A stretch of DNA of 64,000 nucleotides, taken from NCBI GenBank assembly GCA_945865885.1, contig CAMBEZ010000002.1, positions 79,447-143,446 of the forward strand, given 5' to 3'. The notes under the pieces were generated by a model. The model saw only the letters and a list, made by a program, of their open reading frames with translations. It did no database searches and had not been told where the DNA came from. Shown here piece by piece: positions 51,246-60,832 of this stretch. Source of the DNA: Owenweeksia hongkongensis DSM 17368. Its GTDB lineage: Bacteria; Bacteroidota; Bacteroidia; Flavobacteriales; Schleiferiaceae. Numbering within the stretch: the stretch's first letter is position 1; every line of letters begins with the position of its first letter. The translations under genes and the position numbers were made by a program.

Positions 51246-54126
51246 ATCCGTGGGTTCGCGCGCAAGAAAACACCTTGCCGCCGGACGGCCGTTGGGCTGG
51301 GCCACGGCTTGGATGGCCCTGCTGCTCCTAGTGGCTACCCCCTCCCTGTGGAGCCAAACCACCAGCAAAACGGGCGTACTGCGGGGTACGGTGATGGACA
51401 AAGAAACCGGCGAGACGCTTCCCGGGGTTTCTGTAACGGTGGTAGGAACCTATTTTGCCGCCGTCACAGACGGAAAAGGACAGTACGTTTTGGCGCGCGT
51501 TCCGGCCGGGGATTACAGCGTCAAGTACCAGACAATGGGCTACGGGACGGCCGTGCACAACGCCGTGACGGTGAAGGTGGGCCAAACCACCACCCACGAC
51601 GCGCGGATGTCTTCCAAGGCGGAGGCCTTGCAAACGGTGACGGTAACGGGGCAAAAAGCGCAAGTAGACTTGGAAAAGGCGGCGTCGGAAGTCAACCTCA
51701 AACGCGAAGAAATTCAGCAAATGAACGTGCGCAACGTGGAGGACGTGGTGGCGCTGCAGGCCGGGGTCATCAAAACCACAGACGGACTGCAAATTCGGGG
51801 CGCGCGGATCTACGAAACGGAATACTTGGTGGACGGCATTTCCGCGTCGGACCCCTTGGCGGGAACTGGATTTGGCGTGAAAGTTTCGTCGTCTTCCATC
51901 CAAAGTATTTCGGTCTTGACCGGCGGTGCCGGTGCGGAGTTTGGCGGCGGTTCATCGGGGGTGATCAATACCAAAATTCGCGAGGCGTCGGACCGTTTGG
52001 AAATTTCCGGCGGACTCACCCGGGACTACCTGCGCACACCGCGTACGGCCTCCAGTTTTTACACGGACATCGCGGAGGTTTCCGTGGGATTCCCTGTTCC
52101 GGGCACCAAGAAGAAACTCACACTGTACAACGACGCCACCCTCAACCTGAGCGACGACTACTTCCCTAATGTGGCCAACCAGTTGAAATCCAGCTTATTT
52201 CCGTCCAACATGGAGCGCTGGGCCCCGCGCCAAAGCAACTCTTGGACCCACACCGCCAAAATGGCGTGGAAAATCAAGTCCGGCACCAAGCTGACCCTCA
52301 CCAACCAGCATTCGCTCAACATCAACCAAAACACGCGAACGCTGCAAATCGTTGGATTTGACGCTATTCTGGCCCCCGGATACCAGTACAACCGGAGCAA
52401 CAACCTGGACAACGCCACCACCTACACGCACCATTCCAACCTGACCGCGTTGAATTTGAACCACCTGATCAACGTGCGTTGGGGGTTGAATGCCAGCGTG
52501 GGGCGGTTGTTCACCAACCTTCGGGCGGATGCCAACGGCCGGCCGTTCCGGGCGCCCACCGTGGACGAAATCCTGGACGAGGACAACATCGTCACCGGAC
52601 CGGTCAGCGTGTTCAACCCCAACGATCCGTCGGGCATTCTATACGTTCGCCCGGGAGACGGTTTGGTCAACAACAACGGGATTTCCTCCGTGTGGCACGA
52701 CCACTATGCCGAAGAATGGACCGCGCGCGTCAAGGCCACCTACAAACCAGACGGCAACGTCCACAAGGTCAGTTTGGGCACCGAATACCAGTACAACGCC
52801 TACCAGTGGGTGGACGTCACCCGGCCGTGGGTGGGAGCGCCCATCCAGCTGGCCGACGGCACCTTTACCCCCTCCGTCTCCATCGGTTCCAGCAACGACA
52901 TCTGGCGCGTACAACCGCACCGCATGGGCTTTTTTGCGGAAGATGAACTGACCTACAAGGGCATCATTGCCACCTTGGGCATGCGCCTCAACGGCTGGGC
53001 GCCGGGCAAATTTGCGGACGACGCCATCGCCAACCCGGACGCTCCTGTGGTGGAGCAAATCCGGGAGGATTACTTAAACAAAACGCTCCAATTGGGCGGA
53101 TTGCGCTGGAAGGCTCGCCTTTTGCCGCGCATCAACGTGTCCTTCCCCGTCACCGCCAACAACGTGCTGTACTTCAACTACGGCCACAGCATGCGCTTGC
53201 CGCACCCGCGCTTTTCCTATGCCGGCCTGGACCCCGTCTACCAAGACCGAAGCTTCTTGAGCTTCTTGGGCAACCCGGACCTGGATCCGGAGGTGAACGT
53301 CAGCTACGAGGTGGGCTACAAGGCCGCACTCAATAAATCGCTGGGCATCACCCTATCCGCCTACAACAACAATCGGTTCGACTACATCGTTTCTCGCCGC
53401 GTGTTGGTCAAGGACCAGACGGGACGATTGGTGGCCAAAACCATGTACATCAACCAGGACTACGCCAAGGTTCAGGGGGCGGAATTGGGCCTTCAAGCCC
53501 AGGCCACACCCGCCTTGCGGTTCTTTACCAACGTGGCCTACCAGGTGGCGCGCGGAAAATCCAATTCCGCCCGGGAGAGCGCCCTGCAAATCGAACAAAA
53601 CGGGGAAGTGGCCCTGAGCCGCGAGCAATTCCTGGCCTGGGACCGCCCCTGGAACGTCAATTTGGGCACCGTTTGGGCACCCAAAAAAGGATTTTGGCGC
53701 GGGATGGAGTTGTTTGCGCAGTCCTCCTACACCAGCGGCTACCGCTACACTCCGCAGCTGTTTGTGGGCGTGAACGATTTGGGTCGCCCGCAATTTCAGG
53801 TGCTGAACGACCAATTGCTGTCCAAAATTGGCGCGCCGTGGTGGAATGCGGACCTGAAGTGGTCCTACACCCTTCGCCCCAGCAAAAAACGCGACGCGGG
53901 CGCCACCTTCACGTTGGACGCCCGCAACGTGCTGAACAACCGCAATTCCCAGGTGGTTAACCCCATCACCGGCCGCGCCTACGAATACGGGGACGACGTC
54001 CCCAACACCTGGCGCGATCCGCGTCCGGAGTACAACGGACCGCAGGAATCCGGCTTGGACCCGCGCGACCCCTCGCGTTATTCGGCGCCGCGTCAAATCC
54101 TTTTTGGGGTAACCTTCAAACTGTAA
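51229..54126 (+). CDS. TonB-dependent outer-membrane receptor with carboxypeptidase-regulatory-like domain
   Basis: About 965 residues from ATG at 51229; an ATG at 51313 would leave only the signal-peptide core. Order: signal peptide; CarboxypepD-reg-like beta domain (GVLRGTVMDKETGETLPGVSVTVVGT split near residues 50-75); plug domain (VEDVVALQAGVI, LQIRGARIYETEYLVDGI, VLTGGAGAEFGGGSSGVI); 22-strand barrel ending in RQILFGVTFKL. Imports an unknown ligand using TonB energy. It is not paired with a SusD protein, which argues against a classic polysaccharide locus; the neighbours are a lipoprotein and a PorV/PorQ-like barrel. Confidence 0.93.
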   Translation: MTSTGKSVGSRARKHLAAGRPLGWATAWMALLLLVATPSLWSQTTSKTGVLRGTVMDKETGETLPGVSVTVVGTYFAAVTDGKGQYVLARVPAGDYSVKYQTMGYGTAVHNAVTVKVGQTTTHDARMSSKAEALQTVTVTGQKAQVDLEKAASEVNLKREEIQQMNVRNVEDVVALQAGVIKTTDGLQIRGARIYETEYLVDGISASDPLAGTGFGVKVSSSSIQSISVLTGGAGAEFGGGSSGVINTKIREASDRLEISGGLTRDYLRTPRTASSFYTDIAEVSVGFPVPGTKKKLTLYNDATLNLSDDYFPNVANQLKSSLFPSNMERWAPRQSNSWTHTAKMAWKIKSGTKLTLTNQHSLNINQNTRTLQIVGFDAILAPGYQYNRSNNLDNATTYTHHSNLTALNLNHLINVRWGLNASVGRLFTNLRADANGRPFRAPTVDEILDEDNIVTGPVSVFNPNDPSGILYVRPGDGLVNNNGISSVWHDHYAEEWTARVKATYKPDGNVHKVSLGTEYQYNAYQWVDVTRPWVGAPIQLADGTFTPSVSIGSSNDIWRVQPHRMGFFAEDELTYKGIIATLGMRLNGWAPGKFADDAIANPDAPVVEQIREDYLNKTLQLGGLRWKARLLPRINVSFPVTANNVLYFNYGHSMRLPHPRFSYAGLDPVYQDRSFLSFLGNPDLDPEVNVSYEVGYKAALNKSLGITLSAYNNNRFDYIVSRRVLVKDQTGRLVAKTMYINQDYAKVQGAELGLQAQATPALRFFTNVAYQVARGKSNSARESALQIEQNGEVALSREQFLAWDRPWNVNLGTVWAPKKGFWRGMELFAQSSYTSGYRYTPQLFVGVNDLGRPQFQVLNDQLLSKIGAPWWNADLKWSYTLRPSKKRDAGATFTLDARNVLNNRNSQVVNPITGRAYEYGDDVPNTWRDPRPEYNGPQESGLDPRDPSRYSAPRQILFGVTFKL

Positions 54127-54130
54127 CGGC

Positions 54131-55138
54131 ATGAAAAAAGCGTATTTTTTGGCCGTTTTCACCGCCTTACTCGCGGCCGCACCGGCCTTCGGCCAACTTC
54201 TTCCCTCCTACGGAGGCGAGCGCGCCGGCGCATCGGCCCTTTCATTTTTGAAAAACGACCTCCACGTGGGGAGCGTGGGCATGGCGGGAGCTCATGCGGC
54301 CCAAGTGGGCAACCCCTATTCCTGGAATGGAAATCCGGCGGGCGCCTCAGACGTCCACGAGCGCAGCCTGGCCCTCAGCAACGGTTTTGTGGGCGGCGGT
54401 GTGCAGCACAGCCTGTTGGCCCTCACCCTGCCCACCAAAGACAAGACCACCAGCATCGGCTTGATTGGGAATGTTTTGCAGACCGGAGCCTTTGAAGAAC
54501 GAACCGAATTTCAACCGGAAGGAACCGGACGGTTGCTGTACGGCACACACGCCAGCTTGGGCGTGGGCCTAGCGCGCCGGCTGAGCGAACAATTCAGCAT
54601 GGGCTTGGTGCTCAAAGGAATACACGAAGTGGTGGGCGACTACCGCAACACCACCGCGGGCGTGGATCTGGGATTCCTCTACCGCACAGACGTTCGCGGG
54701 CTGCAATTCGCAGTGGCTCTGCGCAACTTTGGGGGGTCGTCGGCCCTGCAAGGAGACTTCCTGGCCAGCCTGTTCAACCGCACCCCGGTTACTGGGCTCA
54801 ACAAAAATACCTTTCCTACCGAATTTTGCATGGGCGTCAACGGCATCGCCTGGGAACGCGGCAAGCAAAACGTGCGCGTGGGCATTCAACTCAACCACCC
54901 CAACGACAACGCGGAGAACTACCGCATTGGCCTGGAATACACCGCCAACGACCGCCTCGTAGTGCGCACCGGCGTGGCGCTTCAAGTAGCTGGCCGCACG
55001 TGGCCCGCGTTGGGCCTCAGCGCCAAAGCACGCCTGGGACGCCAACCCATCTGGTTGGACTACGCCGCCACCCCCACCGCCTTCACCGGAATGGCTTCCG
55101 TAGTGGGCCTTCGCTTGCCCCTAACGCTTCAAAACTGA
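54131..55138 (+). CDS. PorV/PorQ family outer-membrane protein
   Basis: 335 residues. Signal peptide, then YGGERAGASALSFLKNDLHVGSVGMAGA spread over residues 26-55, the opening of PorV/PorQ/FadL-like barrels. Repeating amphipathic strands run to RLPLTLQN. PorV shuttles T9SS cargo to the attachment complex; PorQ-like relatives may do so for subsets. A dedicated PorV-like protein inside an operon that encodes T9SS cargo is suggestive. Four bases after the TonB receptor and three before the NHL lipoprotein. Confidence 0.82.
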   Translation: MKKAYFLAVFTALLAAAPAFGQLLPSYGGERAGASALSFLKNDLHVGSVGMAGAHAAQVGNPYSWNGNPAGASDVHERSLALSNGFVGGGVQHSLLALTLPTKDKTTSIGLIGNVLQTGAFEERTEFQPEGTGRLLYGTHASLGVGLARRLSEQFSMGLVLKGIHEVVGDYRNTTAGVDLGFLYRTDVRGLQFAVALRNFGGSSALQGDFLASLFNRTPVTGLNKNTFPTEFCMGVNGIAWERGKQNVRVGIQLNHPNDNAENYRIGLEYTANDRLVVRTGVALQVAGRTWPALGLSAKARLGRQPIWLDYAATPTAFTGMASVVGLRLPLTLQN

Positions 55139-55141
55139 TCC

Positions 55142-56344
55142 ATGCAACGCTCCCTTCTGCTCTCCTTGGGTGCTGCGGCACTGCTCTTCCTCACCGGTTG
55201 CGAAGGCTACTTTGGCACCCGTACGGACTTGGATTTCATTGACATCCCGGACTACACCATCCGCGAAATTGCGTATGTTCCCATCCAGCCCGAATGGAAG
55301 GGATTCGTTCGTCCGGTAGACCTCTGCGTGGGCTTTGACGAATTGCTCTACGTGGTAGACGAGGCCACCGAAGAAATCATTTGCCTGGACGAGGCCGGCC
55401 GCGAATTGGGCCGACTGACCGTTCCCGGCGTACACGCCGTTCGCCAAGACCGACGGTTTGACCTTCTGGCCTTGGGCACGCACGACACCGCCATCAACGG
55501 CGTCACGTACGACCTGGCCTGCCTCTACCGTATTCGGATGATTCAAGGAACCAACTACGGCTTGGAATACGGCCAAATCGTGCACAAAACCGTGCATCCG
55601 TTCTACTTCAAAAACACCTTCTCGCTAGGCGACGCACAGGTGCGCTTTGAATCCATTGGGGTCTTGGGCAGCAACCAGCCGGCCAAAAACAACCGCTACT
55701 ACGTAACCCGTACGGGACCCAGCACCAACAACGCCAACCAAGGCCCGGACGACGCCGTCTTGCAATTTTCTTCGTCGGACGAATGGCTGACCTCCGTTTC
55801 TGTCAACACCTCCAGCGGCCTCTTCAACAACTACTTCAAAAAGCCCTTTGGCCTGGTGACCTACTGCCAACCGCCGCAAATCACGGCCAACGCCGGCGAC
55901 GATTTCTTGGTCACCTCGTTGTCTGAAACTCAAGCCATCCAAATCCAAGGAGTCACGTTTGAAGAATCGGAATTTGGCGCAGAATTCCGTCCGCAAACGT
56001 TTCAGCCGGACCCCTCCCTGGCCAACAACTACCTGCAAAAGCCGCAGCGTTTTGGGAATCCCGTGGGCCTGTGCATGGCCGGTGACAACACACGCTACCT
56101 CTGGGTGGTGGATTCGGAAAAAGACAGCATTTACCAGTTCACTTCCAACGGATTGGAAGGGGTTCCGCCGCCGCCCGCCAGCGGCGAGCGGCGCTACGCC
56201 GTCACCTCCTTCGGCGGCACCGGATCCGGTGTTGGGCAGTTCAACGAACCCCGCGCAGCGGCTTACTACAAGAAAATCCTCTACGTTGCAGATGCCGGCA
56301 ACGGACGCATCGTTCGCTACAAATTAACCTTGGACTTTGACTGA
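55142..56344 (+). CDS. NHL-repeat-like lipoprotein
   Basis: 400 residues. Lipobox FLTGC (Cys near 20). The sequence has propeller-type repeats: RPVDLCVGFDELLYVVDEATEEII near 59-82, NPVGLCMAGDNTRYLWVVDSEKDSIYQF near 305, and GQFNEPRAAAYYKKILYVADAGNGRIVRY near 365 (each quoted only in part). These match the NHL consensus of P-x-G-x-LYV-D-x-GN-RI. Likely a surface six-bladed propeller for protein or ligand binding. Last gene of the co-directional run; the next gene has its own promoter. Confidence 0.78.
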   Translation: MQRSLLLSLGAAALLFLTGCEGYFGTRTDLDFIDIPDYTIREIAYVPIQPEWKGFVRPVDLCVGFDELLYVVDEATEEIICLDEAGRELGRLTVPGVHAVRQDRRFDLLALGTHDTAINGVTYDLACLYRIRMIQGTNYGLEYGQIVHKTVHPFYFKNTFSLGDAQVRFESIGVLGSNQPAKNNRYYVTRTGPSTNNANQGPDDAVLQFSSSDEWLTSVSVNTSSGLFNNYFKKPFGLVTYCQPPQITANAGDDFLVTSLSETQAIQIQGVTFEESEFGAEFRPQTFQPDPSLANNYLQKPQRFGNPVGLCMAGDNTRYLWVVDSEKDSIYQFTSNGLEGVPPPPASGERRYAVTSFGGTGSGVGQFNEPRAAAYYKKILYVADAGNGRIVRYKLTLDFD

Positions 56345-56382
56345 CCCCAGGGCACAAACGCGTGCAAACGTTTGAAACCACA

Positions 56383-56400
56383 TTAACACCCCTTTAACAA
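56383..56400 (+). promoter_or_regulatory. Second Pho-box-like direct repeat
   Basis: TTAACAC, four-base spacer CCCT, TTAACAA: the same TTAACa/c core and exact 11-bp period as at 43873-43890. It ends nine bases before the -7 element, where an activator box would replace a -33 element. Confidence 0.55.
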
Positions 56401-56409
56401 CGCAACCCG

Positions 56410-56417
56410 TACCTTTG
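56410..56417 (+). promoter_or_regulatory. -7 element of the 1295-residue protein gene, leaderless spacing
   Basis: TACCTTTG, exact, then five bases and the ATG at 56423. No TTG at -33. Confidence 0.65.
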
Positions 56418-56422
56418 AACCC

Positions 56423-59400
56423 ATGAAATACCGAATCTACTCCTTGGTGGCAACTGCACTCGCCTTTTTGGGCGGAGCCATCGCCGCAAACGCTGCCGTT
56501 CACAACGTCTCCGTGAACAGCAACTTCTTCCAGCCCAGCACCTTGACCATTCAAGTGGGCGATCAAGTCATTTGGACCCAAGTCAGTGGCGCGCACAACG
56601 TCAACGGTTCGCAAGGCACCTTCCCCAACAACCCGGCCAGCTTCAGCAGCGGCGCGGTAGCGGGTGGCAACTGGACGTACAGCTTCACCTTCACCATTCC
56701 CGGCACCTACGGGTACCATTGTGACCCGCACGCGGGCATGACCGGCACCATCACGGTGCAGCCAGCCGCTGCCCAGCCGTGTACCGAGCCGTTTATATCA
56801 GAATACGTAGAGGGATCCAGCAACACCAAGGCCCTGGAAATCTTCAATCCGCGTTCCACCCCGTTGAACATGGCGGGCTATTCCTTAAAAGCGTACAACA
56901 ACGGTGGCCTCACCGTTTCCAACTTCTTCAACTTCCCCGCCAACGTTACCATCCCGGCCGGCGGCGTTTTCACCATTGCCAACAGCCAAGCAGCAGCCGC
57001 ATTTTTGGCCGTTGCAGACACTGTAAGCACCATCACCTTTTACAACGGCGACGACGCTATTGTTCTCTTCAAGAATACCGATACCTTGGACATTATTGGG
57101 ATTGTTGGTGTAGATCCGGGGCTCAACTGGACCGTAGGTACCGGCGCAACCTCTGAATTCACCCTGGTGCGCAAGGCAACCGTCAGCAAAGGCCAATTGG
57201 ATTGGGCCATCGGCGCCACCGAATGGGACGTCTACCCGCAGAACACCTCCACCTACATTGGCGCACACACCAGCAGCGCCTGCAACACCACCCCTCCTCC
57301 CCCTTCCGGCCCCGTTCGCGTGGCCTTGTCTACGCTCCGCACTACGGACGCCACGGGCGTAGCCTTGGCAGACGGCGATACGGTCTACGTTACCGGAACC
57401 GTGCACAGTTTTGACTTCGACGGCAACACCGGATACTCCTTCTACATCGAAGACGGCTCCGCCGGCATGAACATCTTCCGCACTGCGGATTTGACCAACT
57501 ACACGGCCCCCGCCGTGGGCGACTCGTTGAAAGTATACGGCATCGTAGACCAGTTCAACGGCCTGACGGAAATCATCCCGGACTCCATCCGCGTCATCCA
57601 AACCGCGCGCAACTTTGGCAGTCCCATTCGGATCACCTCTTTGACCGAGGCCCGCGAGAGTCGGTATGTGGTCCTGGACTCCTTGACCCTTCCCGCCTCC
57701 TCCACCTGGCCCGCCACCGGTTCCAGCGCCAACGTCAACTTGTTGCGCGGCACGCAAACGGTGGTCCTGCGCGTAGACAACGACACGGACATCGACGGTT
57801 CCCCAGCACCCACCGGAATGTTTGCCGTGTACGGAACCATCACCCAGTTCGACAACACCTCCCCATTTGATGCGGGCTACCAATTGTTGCCCAGCAAGCG
57901 GGCAGACATTGTTCCCATGGGCACCTTGGGCATTTTGACGCCTTTGAATGTTGCCACTGAGGTCAGCCCAACTACCGGCGTCACGATTCGGGACGGACAG
58001 ATACACGTGGTTCGCGGCGTGGTAACCTCTCCGGATTTTGACGGCAACACCGGTTACTCTTTTTACCTCCAAGACGCCACCGGCGGCATCAACGTATTCC
58101 GCACTGCAGACAAACCCAACTACACCCTCCCCACTCCGGGCCACCAGTTGGAAATCCGCGGAACCGTCGATCAATTCAACGGACTCACGCAAATCATCCC
58201 GGACACCATCATCCTGTTGGCCACCGGCCAGACGCTGCCTACACCGTCCGTGGTTACCTCTTTGGGCGAAAACACCGAGTCTGTATTGATCCGATTGAAC
58301 AACATGACCTTGGTGAACGCCGCACAGTGGACCAACACCGGAACCGGCTTCAACGTGGACATCACCAACGGCGTGCAGACCTTCCTGATGCGTGTAGACG
58401 CAGACGTAAACGTTTACGGCAGCACGGCCCCAACCGGCCTGTTTGACGTAATCGGCGTGGGCAGTCAGTTTGACAACTCCAACCCCTTCACCGGCGGCTA
58501 CCAGTTGTTCCCACGCTCCACGGCAGACATCATCCCCGTGATCACTACGGTTCCCACCGTTCGTTTCGTCACCGGCGCCAGCCAAAAAGTGGAAGGTAAC
58601 ACCAGCAGCACCGTCAAGTTGTACATCAATCCCACCAGCCCCAACGCCAGCAGCGTGATGATTCACGCCATGGCACCGGCCACCAACGCCCTGACCTACG
58701 GCACGGACTACACCACCACCCCTGCCGCTTCTGCCGGCATGTTCATGATCAACGTTCCCGCCAACGAAGACACGGTTCAATTCAGCGTGAACATCTTGGA
58801 TGATTTGACCCAAGAAGCCAACGAAACGGTTAACCTGTCCATCATGAGCGCCACCGGATTGACGGTTGGCAGCATCACCACGCACGTGTTCACGGTGATC
58901 GACAACGACATCTTCATCCCCACCCGCACTATCCCGCAAGTACGCGGCATGAATACGGCCGGCGTACTGGACTCCTTGAACAAGCAGGTTAAATTGGTTG
59001 GAACCGTATTGGGCGTCAACACCCAAACCACCTCAACAGGCAACGTGGCCTTCACCATCCACAACGGCAGCGTGGGCTTTGGCGTCTTCAGCGCCGCAAC
59101 CTCCAACCACGGTTACACCGTTAACGAGGGCGACGTAGTGCGCGTCATCGGTAAAGTGGATCAATACAACGGCCTGGGCCAACTGCGCGCGGACTCCATC
59201 AAAATCATCAGCACCAACGCTACCCTTCCTGCGCCCAAGATCATCACAACCATTGGCGAAGTAACGGAATCGGACCTGGTGCGCATGAACAACGTCTCTT
59301 TGGTGAACCCCGCTCAATGGACCAACGCGGGCAGCGGTTTCAACGTAGACATTACGGACGGCACCAACACCATCCAATTGCGCATTGACGCGGACGTGAA

Positions 59401-60310
59401 CCTGTTCAGCCAACCCGCACCGGTAGGAACCTTTGACGTTATCGGTATTGGTGGGCAGTTTGACAACAGCTCTCCTTTCACCGCGGGCTACCAGCTTCTG
59501 CCCCGCTACATCCAAGACATCGTGGTGGCCGTACCGCCTACCTACGACCTTGCGGTGACCGAGATCATGGCCAACTCCAACGACGTGGACGCCGCAATCA
59601 GCCCAGACTGGTTTGAAATCACCAACTACGGAACCACCGCCATCAACCTGGCCGGTTTCTCTTGGGACGACAACACCAACGTGGCCGGAACTTCGGTATT
59701 CCCAAGCATCAACGTTGCTCCCGGCGAAGCCCTAGTGATTTGGTCTGGAACCGCCGCCAACGAAGCGGCATTCCGCACCCGTTGGATCATGCATCCTTCC
59801 ACCCAGATCGTCTTGGCCAGCCAATTGACGGGAGCCTTCCAAAACCTGAGCTCCAGCGCGGACGCCGTCGTTCTGTACGATACCAGCGCCACCGCAGTTG
59901 AAATCTGCAACGCCATCTACAACTCTACTTTGGCGGGAAAATCGGTTGAGTTTGACACCGCCAATGCGGTTCTGTTGGGCAATGCTGCCGTTGGCGTACG
60001 CGGCGCATGGGCTTCACTAGGCAACGACGTGGGCAGCCCCGGCAACCGCAACACAATTGGCTTGAACGAAAACGGTTTGGCCGGCGTGCGCGTGTACCCC
60101 AACCCAGCGTCGGATCGCGTGGAAGTTTCCTTGCCCATGGCCGGAACCAAGACCATCCGCACCCTCAACGCCTTGGGCCAGGAGGTTTTTGCCACCCGCA
60201 CGGACCGCAACCAAATCTCCCTGGATTTGGGCAGCCTGCACCCCGGCATCTACCTGATGGAGGTGCGCACGGACTTGGGCCGCACCACCCTGCGCGTGGT
60301 GAAGCGTTAA
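56423..60310 (+). CDS. T9SS-exported cupredoxin / lamin-tail / OB-repeat protein
   Basis: 1295 residues. Signal peptide (1-24). Residues about 26-114 are a plastocyanin-like domain with apparent copper ligands His58, Cys100, His103 and Met106 (C-x2-H-x2-M, amicyanin-like spacing). A lamin-tail domain follows (about 118-290, ALEIFNPRSTPLNMAGYSL). Then two OB-like DUF5689-type repeats (about 298-500 and 509-710; each has DGNTGYSFY, VDQFNGLT and FDN-SPF), a Calx-beta domain (about 712-830, YGTDYTTTP, DDLTQEANETVNL), a third OB-like repeat (about 840-1035), a second lamin-tail domain (about 1040-1210), and a T9SS sorting domain (VRVYPNPASD ... GIYLMEV ... RVVKR). No nuclease catalytic motif seen. 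Lamin-tail and OB modules commonly sit in extracellular nucleases, so nucleic-acid capture at the surface is my inference. Confidence 0.85.
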   Translation: MKYRIYSLVATALAFLGGAIAANAAVHNVSVNSNFFQPSTLTIQVGDQVIWTQVSGAHNVNGSQGTFPNNPASFSSGAVAGGNWTYSFTFTIPGTYGYHCDPHAGMTGTITVQPAAAQPCTEPFISEYVEGSSNTKALEIFNPRSTPLNMAGYSLKAYNNGGLTVSNFFNFPANVTIPAGGVFTIANSQAAAAFLAVADTVSTITFYNGDDAIVLFKNTDTLDIIGIVGVDPGLNWTVGTGATSEFTLVRKATVSKGQLDWAIGATEWDVYPQNTSTYIGAHTSSACNTTPPPPSGPVRVALSTLRTTDATGVALADGDTVYVTGTVHSFDFDGNTGYSFYIEDGSAGMNIFRTADLTNYTAPAVGDSLKVYGIVDQFNGLTEIIPDSIRVIQTARNFGSPIRITSLTEARESRYVVLDSLTLPASSTWPATGSSANVNLLRGTQTVVLRVDNDTDIDGSPAPTGMFAVYGTITQFDNTSPFDAGYQLLPSKRADIVPMGTLGILTPLNVATEVSPTTGVTIRDGQIHVVRGVVTSPDFDGNTGYSFYLQDATGGINVFRTADKPNYTLPTPGHQLEIRGTVDQFNGLTQIIPDTIILLATGQTLPTPSVVTSLGENTESVLIRLNNMTLVNAAQWTNTGTGFNVDITNGVQTFLMRVDADVNVYGSTAPTGLFDVIGVGSQFDNSNPFTGGYQLFPRSTADIIPVITTVPTVRFVTGASQKVEGNTSSTVKLYINPTSPNASSVMIHAMAPATNALTYGTDYTTTPAASAGMFMINVPANEDTVQFSVNILDDLTQEANETVNLSIMSATGLTVGSITTHVFTVIDNDIFIPTRTIPQVRGMNTAGVLDSLNKQVKLVGTVLGVNTQTTSTGNVAFTIHNGSVGFGVFSAATSNHGYTVNEGDVVRVIGKVDQYNGLGQLRADSIKIISTNATLPAPKIITTIGEVTESDLVRMNNVSLVNPAQWTNAGSGFNVDITDGTNTIQLRIDADVNLFSQPAPVGTFDVIGIGGQFDNSSPFTAGYQLLPRYIQDIVVAVPPTYDLAVTEIMANSNDVDAAISPDWFEITNYGTTAINLAGFSWDDNTNVAGTSVFPSINVAPGEALVIWSGTAANEAAFRTRWIMHPSTQIVLASQLTGAFQNLSSSADAVVLYDTSATAVEICNAIYNSTLAGKSVEFDTANAVLLGNAAVGVRGAWASLGNDVGSPGNRNTIGLNENGLAGVRVYPNPASDRVEVSLPMAGTKTIRTLNALGQEVFATRTDRNQISLDLGSLHPGIYLMEVRTDLGRTTLRVVKR

Positions 60311-60338
60311 TATCGCCTCCACCCCAACGGGAACCTAC

Positions 60339-60374
60339 AAAAAGGCCCGCCTCGCTTCGCGAGGCGGGCCTTTT
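60339..60374 (+). terminator. Strong intrinsic terminator
   Basis: Stem AAAGGCCCGCCTCG / CGAGGCGGGCCTTT (about 60341-60354 with 60360-60373), short loop, T-run. The A-run on the left lets it also serve the convergent YbjQ-family gene. Confidence 0.9.
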
Positions 60375-60438
60375 GCATGGGACCAATTTTTCGTAATTCT
60401 GCAGCCGGTTGGCGGAGCAACCCGGGAGCTCGCCCCAA

Positions 60439-60762
60439 TTAAAAACCCAGCTTCACCGCGGTACCGCTCACGGTCACCATCAGCATGGAACCGCCGCTGC
60501 CCACAACCTCGTAGTCAATGTCCACGGCCACCACAGCGTCTGCACCGCGCGAAGCGGCCTCCGCCTCCATCTCTTTCAAGGATGTTTCGCGGGCCTCCTT
60601 CAGAATTTCCTCGTAGGACTTGGCTCGGCCGCCCACCACGTCGCGTACGCTGGCAAAGAAGTCTCGGAACAAATTGGCGCCCACAATGGTCTCGCCCGTA
60701 ACAATGCCCAGGTATTCCCGGATGGCTTTTCCTTCAACGTTGGGAGTGGTGGTGATCAGCAT
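60439..60762 (-). CDS. YbjQ/UPF0145 family protein
   Basis: 107 residues, full family length, cytoplasmic. Marks: [38 protein letters not shown], and [15 protein letters not shown]. Family members form a homopentameric fold once called heavy-metal-binding; no function is proven. Stand-alone gene. A TAAATTTT sequence seven bases upstream of the ATG is a weak -7 candidate. Confidence 0.92.
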   Translation of the reverse strand: MLITTTPNVEGKAIREYLGIVTGETIVGANLFRDFFASVRDVVGGRAKSYEEILKEARETSLKEMEAEAASRGADAVVAVDIDYEVVGSGGSMLMVTVSGTAVKLGF

Positions 60763-60832
60763 GGGGTGAAAAATTTAAAATGCACAGGAAGGAGCCGTCG
60801 TCCTAAAGCAACGACGAGTCTGCACACAAAAG

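Noticed and set aside
51229..54126. Polysaccharide utilisation locus around the TonB receptor
   Set aside because: No SusD-like lipoprotein, glycoside hydrolase or sulfatase is nearby.
56885..59026. 713-codon open frame on the minus strand opposite the 1295-residue protein
   Set aside because: It is rich in Gly, Val, His and Asp from antisense codons, has no domain or promoter, and lies fully over a gene with clear domains, signal peptide and T9SS tail.
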